From contig NZ_JACRSN010000002.1 in assembly GCF_014384705.1 (NCBI RefSeq), positions 1 through 64,000 on the forward strand: a stretch of 64,000 nt of DNA. The letters are read 5' to 3'. Below, piece after piece: positions 23,179-30,936 of this stretch (position 1 is the stretch's first letter; every line of letters begins with the position of its first letter). The stretch comes from Yeguia hominis. GTDB lineage: Bacteria > Bacillota > Clostridia > Oscillospirales > Acutalibacteraceae. Under the pieces are notes generated by a model that saw only the letters and a list, made by a program, of their open reading frames with translations, was not told the origin of the DNA and did not search any database. Made by a program: the position numbers and the translations under genes.

Positions 23179-24057
23179 TTACAGGTTTTTTACAAGTTCT
23201 TTGAGGTAATTTCGGAAATCTGCGCTGATTTGCGGATGCGCAAGCGCAGTTTCGACGCTTGCCTGCATGATGCCGAGCTTATTTCCCATATCATACCGCC
23301 GGCCTTCAAAGTCGACCGCGATCATTCCGTCCGTGCGGGAAAGCGTTTTCATGGCGTCGGTCAGCTGGATTTCGCCTGCGGCGCCGGGTTTGGTCTCGTC
23401 GAGAATTTGAAAAATTTTCGGCGGCAAAATGCATCTTCCCAGGATCGAAAACAGGGAGAGAATCTGTTCCGGCTTCGGCTTTTCAACCATATCGGTACAT
23501 TTGTAGTAGTTCCCGTGAATGGGGCTGACCTTCAGAGAGCTGTATTTCTGGATCGCCTTTTCCGAAACCTCTTTGACGCCGACCACGCCGAGTCCAAACT
23601 CTTCATACGCTTTCATAAGCTGTCCGCATACCGGAGTTTTGGAGAGAATGACATCGTCCCCGTAAAGTACGGCAAACGGTTCGTCTCCGACAAAGGACCG
23701 CGCGCAGTTTACCGCATGCCCGAGGCCGCGGATTTCCTTCTGGCGGATAAAACAGATATTGGCAAGATTGGAAATCCGGATGATGTCCTCAAGCATCTCC
23801 GCTTTTTCAGGTCCGCCGGCCATCAGATGCTCTTCGAGTTCCGGCGTGCGGTCAAAGTGATCTTCAATCAGGCCTTTTCCGCGGCTTGTAATGATCAGAA
23901 TATCCGTAATGCCCGATGCGGCCGCTTCCTCCACAATATACTGAATCGCAGGCTTGTCCACAATCGGAAGCATTTCTTTCGGCATGGTTTTGGTGGCCGG
24001 AAGAACGCGGGTTCCGAGTCCGGCAGCTGGGATGATGGCTTTGGTAATTTTTTTCAT
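23179..24057 (-). CDS. galU: UTP--glucose-1-phosphate uridylyltransferase
   Basis: A 292-residue GalU/GtaB enzyme making UDP-glucose. The nucleotide-binding N-terminus KAIIPAAGLGTRVLPATK, the DKPAIQYIVEEA motif, DDVILS (metal site) and VGVKEV...YSSLKV are all present. UDP-glucose feeds teichoic acid, glycolipid and exopolysaccharide synthesis. It follows the RING-like membrane protein gene by 24 nt, so they are probably co-transcribed. Confidence 0.96.
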   Translation of the reverse strand: MKKITKAIIPAAGLGTRVLPATKTMPKEMLPIVDKPAIQYIVEEAAASGITDILIITSRGKGLIEDHFDRTPELEEHLMAGGPEKAEMLEDIIRISNLANICFIRQKEIRGLGHAVNCARSFVGDEPFAVLYGDDVILSKTPVCGQLMKAYEEFGLGVVGVKEVSEKAIQKYSSLKVSPIHGNYYKCTDMVEKPKPEQILSLFSILGRCILPPKIFQILDETKPGAAGEIQLTDAMKTLSRTDGMIAVDFEGRRYDMGNKLGIMQASVETALAHPQISADFRNYLKELVKNL

Positions 24058-24081
24058 ATACGCCTCCTTGGCATCGGTTCG

Positions 24082-25197
24082 TCAGCCAAAATTGATGAAT
24101 TTCGGAAGATTGGTAATAATCATAAAGCACACAAACATGCACACCGCAATGGGGACGTTGACGCCGCCTTTTGCGGCAAGTCTCTCTTTATACTCCCCAG
24201 ATTCTGCAGATCCATCCGACTTTGTGCGCCGAACAGTGGAAACACAGTGCTGATAGTAAAGCTTGTTGGCCTTTAGGCCGCAGAACACCATCAGGGCGAT
24301 GCGCAGTGCGCTGAGCAAAAAGGTAACGGGGATCACCCAAGGCATTTCTTGCAAAAGCTGGAGATATGCCTGCATCTGCTGCTCATAAGTAAAGGAAGCG
24401 GTGACGTCGATGCCGAGGTTTCCGAAAATCTCCAAAAGGTGCGGCTGGATGTACAGCGTAAGCCAGCTGGAGGCGATCATCAGAACGAACATCAGTGCAG
24501 TTAAAATGGCGCCAAGCTTATATTGTTTGCGGTAGAGAAACCAGCCGCCGGTAAAAAGAAACGCACAAAAGTGAAAGCGCGTGCGGCCGAAGGTCTTCAG
24601 CGACCGGAATGCCGGCATATAGTACACGCTGTTGTTTTGGACAACCTGTGCAAGTTCCCCGGCTGTAACGCCGTCTTCGATCGGCTCGTCTTCCTGATAG
24701 CCGCCCATCGGATCTACCGGAAACGGCATCTGTCCCATGTTGTTGCCGGAAGGCGGCGGATATCCGCCCGGATTGCCAGCCGGCGGCCAGGAATTTTGCG
24801 TGTAATACGGCGGCGGTGTTTGGGGCGGCTGCGGCGGATACGGCGGCCTTTGCTGTTCCGGGCCGTAGCGCGGCGGCATATTGTCGTATTGCGCCGGATT
24901 CCCGGAGAGGGAGTGGCCGCAGTAATCGCAGAACAGCGCGCTGTGTGCATTCATCCGACCGCAGTTTGCACAGCGCCGATCTTTGGGTTCCTGACGGACA
25001 TCCGGCGCTTCAGGCGGATCCATTTTTGGCGGCTGCCAGGCCTCGCCGGTTCCGTGCTGGTCAGAAAAAACGCAGTGGCCGGCCTGCTCGTAGCAGGTGC
25101 GATGATAGGGCGCGCCGCATTCCGGACACACGACAATATCGTCGTGTTCACAGAAGGGGACGCCGCATACAGGACATTTGATCCCGGTATAATCCAT
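24082..25197 (-). CDS. Prokaryotic RING-like zinc-ribbon protein with DUF2628-type membrane domain
   Basis: A 371-residue protein built of several parts. Residues 1-45 contain paired CxxC/CxxxH elements (CPVCGVPFCEHDDIVVCPEC...HRTCYEQAGHC) like the Prok-RING family. A zinc ribbon follows (RRCANCGRMNAHSALFCDYCG), then a ~70-residue Pro/Gly/Tyr-rich linker. The C-terminal half is a DUF2628-like domain (HFCAFLFTGGWFLYRKQYKLGAIL) with 4 membrane spans. The metal sites face the cytoplasm. Function unknown; the family occurs widely in Clostridia. ATG at 25197 has GGAGG upstream. Shares a transcript with galU. Confidence 0.8.
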   Translation of the reverse strand: MDYTGIKCPVCGVPFCEHDDIVVCPECGAPYHRTCYEQAGHCVFSDQHGTGEAWQPPKMDPPEAPDVRQEPKDRRCANCGRMNAHSALFCDYCGHSLSGNPAQYDNMPPRYGPEQQRPPYPPQPPQTPPPYYTQNSWPPAGNPGGYPPPSGNNMGQMPFPVDPMGGYQEDEPIEDGVTAGELAQVVQNNSVYYMPAFRSLKTFGRTRFHFCAFLFTGGWFLYRKQYKLGAILTALMFVLMIASSWLTLYIQPHLLEIFGNLGIDVTASFTYEQQMQAYLQLLQEMPWVIPVTFLLSALRIALMVFCGLKANKLYYQHCVSTVRRTKSDGSAESGEYKERLAAKGGVNVPIAVCMFVCFMIITNLPKFINFG

Positions 25198-25379
25198 ATT
25201 GATCCTCCGTTTCACACTGTGAAGACGGCGCGAAATGGTCGCTGCCGTTTCGATTCGCAGATTATTTTTCCATTGTACATGGTTTTCCAAAAAACTGCAA
25301 GAAGCGAATCAGGAAGTTTTAATCCTGTTTACAATTTTGCGGGATCTCCTCCCGAATTTTACAGGAACAAAGGATTTTC

Positions 25380-25408
25380 TTTACATTCGGCAGAAAATCT
25401 TTTATAAT
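25380..25408 (+). promoter_or_regulatory. prfB: Promoter of prfB
   Basis: TTTACA (25380-25385), 17-bp spacer, TATAAT (25403-25408). It lies 45 bp before prfB. Confidence 0.7.
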
Positions 25409-25452
25409 ACTAATCGTAGATTTGGTATCTGTTAGGAAAGGCGGACTTTAGA

Positions 25453-26580
25453 TTGCTGCAGTTTGAAGAATTAAAGCAGACTCTTTTGAATGAAGAGGAC
25501 GCCCTGTCGGATCTCGCGGATGCGATGGGCATTACAAAGTTGAAAGAAGAGGTTGCACGCCTGGAGGAACAGGCGGCAAGCCCTGATTTTTGGAATGACA
25601 TGCAGGCTTCCCAGAAAATCCTTCAAAAAACCAGCGCCCTGAAAAATAAGATTTCCGCATATGAAGCGCTCAAGTCCAAATACGAGGACGCGCTGGCGCT
25701 GATTGAGCTCGGGGACGAAGCAGAGGATCTTTCTGTTTTGGATGAGGCCAAAGCGGAATGCGACGGGTTCCAGAAAAAGCTTGAGGAAATGCGCCTGATG
25801 ACGCTGCTCACCGGAGAGTATGACGCGAAAAATGCAATTTTGACCTTCCATGCAGGCGCTGGCGGCACAGAGGCACAGGACTGGGCCGAGATGCTTTACC
25901 GGATGTACAACCGCTGGGGGGAGCGGCACGGCTATAAGGTGCAGACGCTCGATTATCTGGACGGCGAAGAGGCCGGACTGAAAAGTGCAACACTTCTAAT
26001 CGAAGGCGAGAATGCGTATGGTTTCCTCAAAAGCGAGGCCGGCGTACACCGTCTGGTGCGCGTTTCGCCGTTTGATGCTTCCGGACGCCGCCATACGTCG
26101 TTTGCGTCTCTTGAGGTAATGCCTGAAATTGACGACGACGCAAATGTGGAACTCAATCCGGATGATATCAAGATGGATGTTTACCGTGCGAGCGGAGCCG
26201 GCGGGCAGAAGGTCAATAAGACTTCCTCTGCGGTTCGCCTGACGCATATTCCGACCGGAATCGTCGTGGCCTGCCAGGTGGAGCGCAGTCAGCACCAGAA
26301 CAAGGAAGTGGCCATGAAGATGCTCATTTCCAAGCTGGTGGAAATCAAAGAGCGCGAACATCTTGAAAAAATTTCCGATATCAAAGGCGAACAGAAAGAG
26401 ATTGCCTGGGGCAGCCAGATCCGTTCCTATGTCTTTATGCCGTATACACTTGCGAAAGACCATCGCACCGGCTATGAGATGGGCAATATCAATGCCGTTA
26501 TGGACGGCGATCTCGACGGCTTTATCAATGCCTATCTCAAGGCGCAAAGCCTCGGCGCGCTGGGCGAGAATATCGAATAA
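25453..26580 (+). CDS. prfB: Peptide chain release factor 2, no programmed frameshift
   Basis: A 375-residue RF2 that releases peptides at UGA and UAA. SPF (in RVSPFDASGRR) is the stop-codon reading tripeptide specific to RF2, and GAGGQKVNKTSS carries the catalytic GGQ. In many bacteria prfB has an in-frame UGA near codon 25 bypassed by +1 frameshifting. Here the reading frame is continuous through the corresponding residues (DLADAMGITKLKEEVARLEEQ) and no CTTTGA site with an internal Shine-Dalgarno is seen. The start is TTG at 25453 with AAAGGCGG upstream. Confidence 0.95.
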   Translation: MLQFEELKQTLLNEEDALSDLADAMGITKLKEEVARLEEQAASPDFWNDMQASQKILQKTSALKNKISAYEALKSKYEDALALIELGDEAEDLSVLDEAKAECDGFQKKLEEMRLMTLLTGEYDAKNAILTFHAGAGGTEAQDWAEMLYRMYNRWGERHGYKVQTLDYLDGEEAGLKSATLLIEGENAYGFLKSEAGVHRLVRVSPFDASGRRHTSFASLEVMPEIDDDANVELNPDDIKMDVYRASGAGGQKVNKTSSAVRLTHIPTGIVVACQVERSQHQNKEVAMKMLISKLVEIKEREHLEKISDIKGEQKEIAWGSQIRSYVFMPYTLAKDHRTGYEMGNINAVMDGDLDGFINAYLKAQSLGALGENIE

Positions 26581-26673
26581 ACAAGTAAGTAAAGCGCAAT
26601 GACGGCTGTTGAATGCGCAGTGTGTGTTTTGAGATGTTTTGAGATGTAATTCATATTAAAAAAGCAAAGAAAA

Positions 26674-26719
26674 AGGCGGATGCACAGTCCAGAAAGGGCT
26701 TATGCATCTGCCTCTTTTT
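26674..26719 (+). terminator. prfB: Terminator after prfB
   Basis: AGGCGGATGCA (26674-26684) pairs with TGCATCTGCCT (26703-26713) with one G-T pair, followed by CTTTTTG. It also lies at the end of the convergent MATE gene. Confidence 0.7.
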
Positions 26720-26740
26720 GCGCCGGAATGAGAACCAGGT

Positions 26741-28099
26741 TTACATCGCAGACCGAATTTGGCGAATAAAGCGAATGGCAAACGGAATGCAGCAGAGAAA
26801 CGTGAAGACATCCGAGACGGGCTGTGTCAGCTGAAGACCGGGAAGTCCCCACATTGTGGGAAGTAAGAAAATCAGCGGCAAGAAGAAAATGCCTTGCCGA
26901 AGAGCGGAGAGCAGCGTGGAGGTCCAGGCCTTTCCGATAGACTGAAAGGTCATGTTGCAGGTGACGTTCAGGGCGAGAAGCGGACAGGCAAGACATTGAT
27001 ACCGCAGTGCGCGTGAGCCGATTTCGATCACTTCGGTGTCGCCGGGCAGAAAGGCGGCCAAAAGCTGCGGCGCGGCGAGAAATCCGGCAGCAGAAAGCAC
27101 GAAAAGAATGCCAAACCCAACCGTCAGCACGACGAAAAACGCTTCCCGGACACGCGCGTATTTTTTGGCGCCGTAATTGTAGCCGACAACCGGCTGGTAA
27201 CCCTGGCCGTAGCCGAGTGCGACAGAGAAAATCAGCATAAAAATTTTTCCGACAACCGACATGGCAGCCACGGCGGCGTCGCCGTAGATTGCGGCAGTCC
27301 GGTTGAGCGCAACGGTCGAGATGCTGGCAAGACCCTGCCGGCAAAAGGAGGGCAGGCCGTTTTTCAGAATGGAAAGATAATCCCGGGCATGCATGGAAAC
27401 GCTTCGCAGAGAAAGCCGGGTCGAAGTACGTTTGCGCAAAAAGGAAGAGAGCAGAATACAGAAACTGACGCACTGGCTGAGCGCTGTCGCAAGGGCGGCG
27501 CCGCGAATTCCAAGCGCAAAGACAAAGATGAAAACCGGATCAAGAAAGAGATTCAAAATTCCGCCGGTTGCAATTCCGACCATAGCGAACCGCGCGCGGC
27601 CCTCTGCGCGCAGAAGGTTGTTTAAAACAAAGGAGGCCATCATGACCGGCGCGAAAAACAGAATATAGACGGCATAATCCCGGGCATAGGGAAAAATGGT
27701 TTTTGTTGCGCCGAGGAGAGAGATGAGCGGGTCGAGAAGGCAGAGCCCGCCGGCCGCAATCAAAATGCCGGCAAGCAAAGAGGAGAAAAATCCGGAAGAG
27801 GCAATGCGGGAAGCTTCTTCCGTTTTTTGTGCGCCAAGCAGGCGGGAAATCAGGCTGCCGGAGCCCATCCCCAGCGTGAATCCTACGGCCTGGATGACCG
27901 CCATCAGCGAAAATACAATGCCGACAGCACCGGAGGCCTGCCTGCCGAGTTTTGAGACAAAATAGGTGTCTCCCATATTGTACACGGATGTCACCAGCAT
28001 GCTGATGATGGTAGGAATCGCTAAAGCTGTGATCAGGCGGAGCACTGGTGTTTCCGTCATTTTTCGGTATTGTGCGTCCTGTCCTTTGAGAATTTGCAA
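26741..28099 (-). CDS. MATE family efflux transporter
   Basis: A 452-residue protein with 12 predicted membrane spans in two six-span halves, typical of multidrug and toxic compound extrusion pumps driven by Na+ or H+. Family features include ALAIPTIISMLVTSVYNMGDTYFV at the start, GSLISRLLGA, and GQGYQPVVGYNYGAKKYARV in the second half. The reading frame opens at a TTG at 28120, but AAAAGGA is placed 9 nt before the TTG at 28099 (MQILKGQDAQ), so that start is preferred. The substrate is unknown. Confidence 0.9.
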   Translation of the reverse strand: MQILKGQDAQYRKMTETPVLRLITALAIPTIISMLVTSVYNMGDTYFVSKLGRQASGAVGIVFSLMAVIQAVGFTLGMGSGSLISRLLGAQKTEEASRIASSGFFSSLLAGILIAAGGLCLLDPLISLLGATKTIFPYARDYAVYILFFAPVMMASFVLNNLLRAEGRARFAMVGIATGGILNLFLDPVFIFVFALGIRGAALATALSQCVSFCILLSSFLRKRTSTRLSLRSVSMHARDYLSILKNGLPSFCRQGLASISTVALNRTAAIYGDAAVAAMSVVGKIFMLIFSVALGYGQGYQPVVGYNYGAKKYARVREAFFVVLTVGFGILFVLSAAGFLAAPQLLAAFLPGDTEVIEIGSRALRYQCLACPLLALNVTCNMTFQSIGKAWTSTLLSALRQGIFFLPLIFLLPTMWGLPGLQLTQPVSDVFTFLCCIPFAIRFIRQIRSAM

Positions 28100-28249
28100 A
28101 TGATCGCATCCTTTTGTCAACGAACCGAGAGTATCCGCAATCAGGGTTCGCGCAATAATAAATTATAGAAATCAGCCGCTGGGCTTCTCCTGTCAGAATG
28201 GGCCTGCGGCGGAAAAATAAAACAAGATGAAAGGTATATTGGTGGAAAG

Positions 28250-28930
28250 TTATGATTTCCTTTCGGAATCATGGGACGACGTCAGTTTAAAACTGTTTTT
28301 ATAAAAATCGACGAGGCCTTCCTGCTTCATCTGGGAAAGTTCCCGCGAAAGCGCGCTGCGATCTGCGTTCAGATACGCTGCGAGCGACGCCCGGTCGAGC
28401 GGAATGCTGAAGGTAAGGCTGTGCTGACGTTCCGCTTCGGCGTGTAAATACTGCAGGATTTTTTCCCGTAGGGTCTGTGCAGTCAAGCAGCGGATCCGGT
28501 CGAAAAGAGCGGCATATTGCCGTGCGGTCAAGGAAGCAAAGTTTTGCGAAAACAGAAGGCGGGTTTCCAGCGGAATTGCCTGTGTATGCAGGAGCGTGTC
28601 TGCGGAAAAAACCAAAAGTGTAAGCTCTGTGCAGGCGAGAATCTGCATTTGAGGGGGCGCACTTTGCTGCGGAAAGACCGAGAGCAGATCGCCCGGAGAA
28701 AACTGCGCGTAAATTCGATCCCGATGCGTCTCCGTGGTCTGGGTCGCCACGGCATATCCCTGCAAAAGCAGACAAAGCGACGCCGGACGGCTCTCAAAAT
28801 GGAAAGCCGTCTGCCCACGCGGAACGGTCACAAGCCGCGCATCCGTCTGCTCCAGCAAACGGCTGATGGTTTGCGAATCGAATCCTGTAAAAAGCGTTTG
28901 ATTTTCTAAAATAGGCATCCAATTTTTCAT
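28250..28930 (-). CDS. Crp/Fnr family transcriptional regulator
   Basis: A 226-residue regulator with an N-terminal cyclic-nucleotide-binding-like barrel (FTGFDSQTISRLLEQ...VPRGQTAFHF...LLLQGYAVATQ...FSPGDLLSVF), a long dimerisation helix and a C-terminal winged helix-turn-helix (DRASLAAYLNADRSALSRELSQMKQEG). There is no N-terminal cysteine cluster, so it does not carry the Fnr Fe-S cluster; the effector is unknown. It is divergent from an ECF S component, with a perfect 14-bp palindrome in the shared region, which makes that gene its likely target. Confidence 0.9.
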   Translation of the reverse strand: MKNWMPILENQTLFTGFDSQTISRLLEQTDARLVTVPRGQTAFHFESRPASLCLLLQGYAVATQTTETHRDRIYAQFSPGDLLSVFPQQSAPPQMQILACTELTLLVFSADTLLHTQAIPLETRLLFSQNFASLTARQYAALFDRIRCLTAQTLREKILQYLHAEAERQHSLTFSIPLDRASLAAYLNADRSALSRELSQMKQEGLVDFYKNSFKLTSSHDSERKS

Positions 28931-28940
28931 AACTGCTTTC

Positions 28941-28982
28941 GTTGCGTACGCAACACACCTCTATACAAGAATATACTATAAT
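28941..28982. promoter_or_regulatory. Palindromic operator and -10 box between Crp/Fnr gene and ECF gene
   Basis: GTTGCGTACGCAAC (28941-28954) is a perfect 14-bp palindrome, and TATAAT lies at 28977-28982 on the plus strand with no good -35. If transcription starts ~7 nt after the -10 box (near 28989), the palindrome is centred at about -41.5, the class II activator position. For the minus-strand regulator gene it lies 11-24 nt before the ATG, where binding would repress. Confidence 0.6.
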
Positions 28983-29017
28983 AGGGAAGCAAAATCAAGA
29001 GGATAGGGGCTATAAAA

Positions 29018-29581
29018 ATGAAAAACAGGAAAACGGCCTTTTGGATTACAAAGACCGGAATTTTTATTGCACTGCTGGTTGTAGTGCAGTATTTTACGCA
29101 GTCCATGCCGCAGCTTGTGACCGGTTCTGCGGTCAATTTGATTCTGGCTGCAGCCGTGCTGCTCAGCGGATATTCGTCCGGCGTAGCGGTTGCCGCGTTG
29201 TCTCCGATATTTGCATTTTTTCTGGGAATTCCGGCATTTCTTCAGCTGGTGCCGTTTATCATGGTCGCAAATATTTTCTGGGTTTCGGCATGGTACTGGA
29301 TTGCCGGCAGAAAGTCGATTGGCAGCGGACAACGTTATCTTTGGTTTGTTGCCGCACTGATTGTTGGCGCAGTGGGAAAGGCGGCGCTTCTGTATTTTGG
29401 AGTTGTAAAGCTTGCGGTTCCGTACTTGCTTCCCGCTATCGAGCCGAAAAAGGCACAGATGCTCTGCACAATGTTTTCCTTGCCGCAGTTGTTGACCGCA
29501 GGAATCGGCGGTGCGTTGACGGTCATTCTGGTTCCGGCGGTGCAAAAAGCGCTGCAAAAGAGCCGGACTGCGCGCGGCTGA
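29018..29581 (+). CDS. ECF transporter S component, substrate unknown
   Basis: A 187-residue membrane protein with about six spans, matching substrate-binding S components of energy-coupling factor transporters. The basic start MKNRKTAFWITKTGIFIALLVVVQ and the LVTGSAVNLILAAAVLLSGYSSG and LSPIFAFFLGIPAFLQLVPFIM segments fit the family. S components bind a vitamin, metal or other small molecule and work with a shared EcfA/EcfA'/EcfT module that is not in this window. Probably controlled by the divergent Crp/Fnr-type regulator. Confidence 0.8.
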   Translation: MKNRKTAFWITKTGIFIALLVVVQYFTQSMPQLVTGSAVNLILAAAVLLSGYSSGVAVAALSPIFAFFLGIPAFLQLVPFIMVANIFWVSAWYWIAGRKSIGSGQRYLWFVAALIVGAVGKAALLYFGVVKLAVPYLLPAIEPKKAQMLCTMFSLPQLLTAGIGGALTVILVPAVQKALQKSRTARG

Positions 29582-29673
29582 TGCAGCATGGTTTTCCAGA
29601 TTGTGCAGGGACGATGCAAAACGTTAACAGAAAAATCATAGCTATTAAAGGGGAAAGGTGTTATAATAACCTC

Positions 29674-30620
29674 AAGCTAGGCTGTGCTGCCGCACAGCGG
29701 CAGTTTCACTGCCAGCGCAAAGCCCTGTGCTTTGCGAGCTGAGAACATTTTGCCTTCGGCATAATAACCGCAAGCTAGGCTGTGCTGTCGCACAGCGGCA
29801 GTTTTACTGCCAACGCAAAGCCCAGTGCTTTGCGAGCTGAGAACATTTTGCCTTTGGCATAATAACCGCAAGCTAGGCTGTGCTGCCGCACAGCGGCAGT
29901 TTCACTGCCAGCGCAAAGCCCTGTGCTTTGCGAGCTGAGAACATTTTGCCTTCGGCATAATAACCGCAGCCAACCTGTGCTGCCGCACAGCGGCAGTTTT
30001 ACTGCCAGCGCAAAGCCCAGTGCTTTGCGAGCTGAGAACATTTTGCCTTCGGCATAATAACCGCAAGCTAGGCTGTGCTGCCGCACAGCGGCAGTTTCAC
30101 TGCCAGCGCAAAGCCCTGTGCTTTGCGAGCTGAGAACATTTTGCCTTTGGCATAATAACCGCAAGCTAGGCTGTGCTGCCGCACAGCGGCAGTTTCACTG
30201 CCAGCGCAAAGCCCTGTGCTTTGCGAGCTGAGAACATTTTGCCTTCGGCATAATAACCGCAGCCAACCTGTGCTGCCGCACAGCGGCAGTTTTACTGCCA
30301 GCGCAAAGCCCAGTGCTTTGCGAGCTGAGAACATTTTGCCTTCGGCATAATAACCGCAAGCTAGGCTGTGCTGCCGCACAGCGGCAGTTTCACTGCCAGC
30401 GCAAAGCCCTGTGCTTTGCGAGCTGAGAACATTTTGCCTTTGGCATAATAACCGCAAGCTAGGCTGTGCTGCCGCACAGCGGCAGTTTCACTGCCAGCGC
30501 AAAGCCCTGTGCTTTGCGAGCTGAGAACATTTTGCCTTCGGCATAATAACCGCAAGCTAGGCTGTGCTGCCGCACAGCGGCAGTTTTACTGCCAGCGCAA
30601 AGCCCCGTGCTTTGCAAACT
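29674..30620 (+). repeat. Tandem array of ten 97/98-bp units, each with four hairpins
   Basis: Nine full units start at 29674, 29772, 29870, 29968, 30065, 30163, 30261, 30358 and 30456; a partial tenth starts at 30554 and degenerates after about 30610. A unit runs from AAGCTAGGCTGTGC to GCATAATAACCGC. In unit 1 the hairpins are 29681-29698, 29699-29713, 29716-29736 and 29751-29761. Unit differences lie mostly in hairpin loops (TTC/TTT, CCTGT/CCAGT, TGCC/TGTC). Units 4 and 7 begin AGCCAACC and are 97 bp; units 4-6 are repeated exactly as 7-9. The period is not a multiple of three, so open frames here are not genes. The array fills 29582-30688 almost entirely. Confidence 0.95.
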
Positions 30621-30688
30621 GGTGCATAAAGCAATCGCGTGGGCGCTCCCGCGGATTGCCCGATTTTGATAGAATGGAGGACGGCGGC

Positions 30689-30886
30689 ATGGATGTACGT
30701 CCAGGGGATCTCCTGCAGATGAAAAAAGAACATCCCTGTGGAAGCAAGACCTTTTTGGTTTTGCGCGCGGGAATGGATTTTAAAATCCGGTGCACAGGTT
30801 GCGGGCATGAAGTGATGCTGCCGCGCCTGAAATGCGAAAAGAATATCCGGAAGATCATTCGGGAAGCACCGGAAAAAGAACAATAG
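30689..30886 (+). CDS. DUF951 family protein
   Basis: A 65-residue protein MDVRPGDLLQMKKEHPCGSKTF...DFKIRCTGCGHEVMLPRLKCEKNI, the typical DUF951 pattern. Cys residues in CTGCG and LKCEK could bind zinc. Function unknown; it is often encoded near translation or chromosome-partition genes and here precedes prfA by 50 nt. The start is ATG at 30689, with GGAGG 8 nt upstream; longer frames run back into the repeat array and are spurious. Confidence 0.88.
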   Translation: MDVRPGDLLQMKKEHPCGSKTFLVLRAGMDFKIRCTGCGHEVMLPRLKCEKNIRKIIREAPEKEQ

Positions 30887-30936
30887 CACGCCTTCTGCTC
30901 CTAATATTATTTTGATATTTTTTATAGAAGGACGGA

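Noticed and set aside
29677..30555. Series of minus-strand open frames (64-129 codons) with identical translations such as MRLLCQRQNVLSSQSTG
   Set aside because: They are translations of the 98-bp non-coding repeat. The period is not a multiple of three, and they have no ribosome binding sites.
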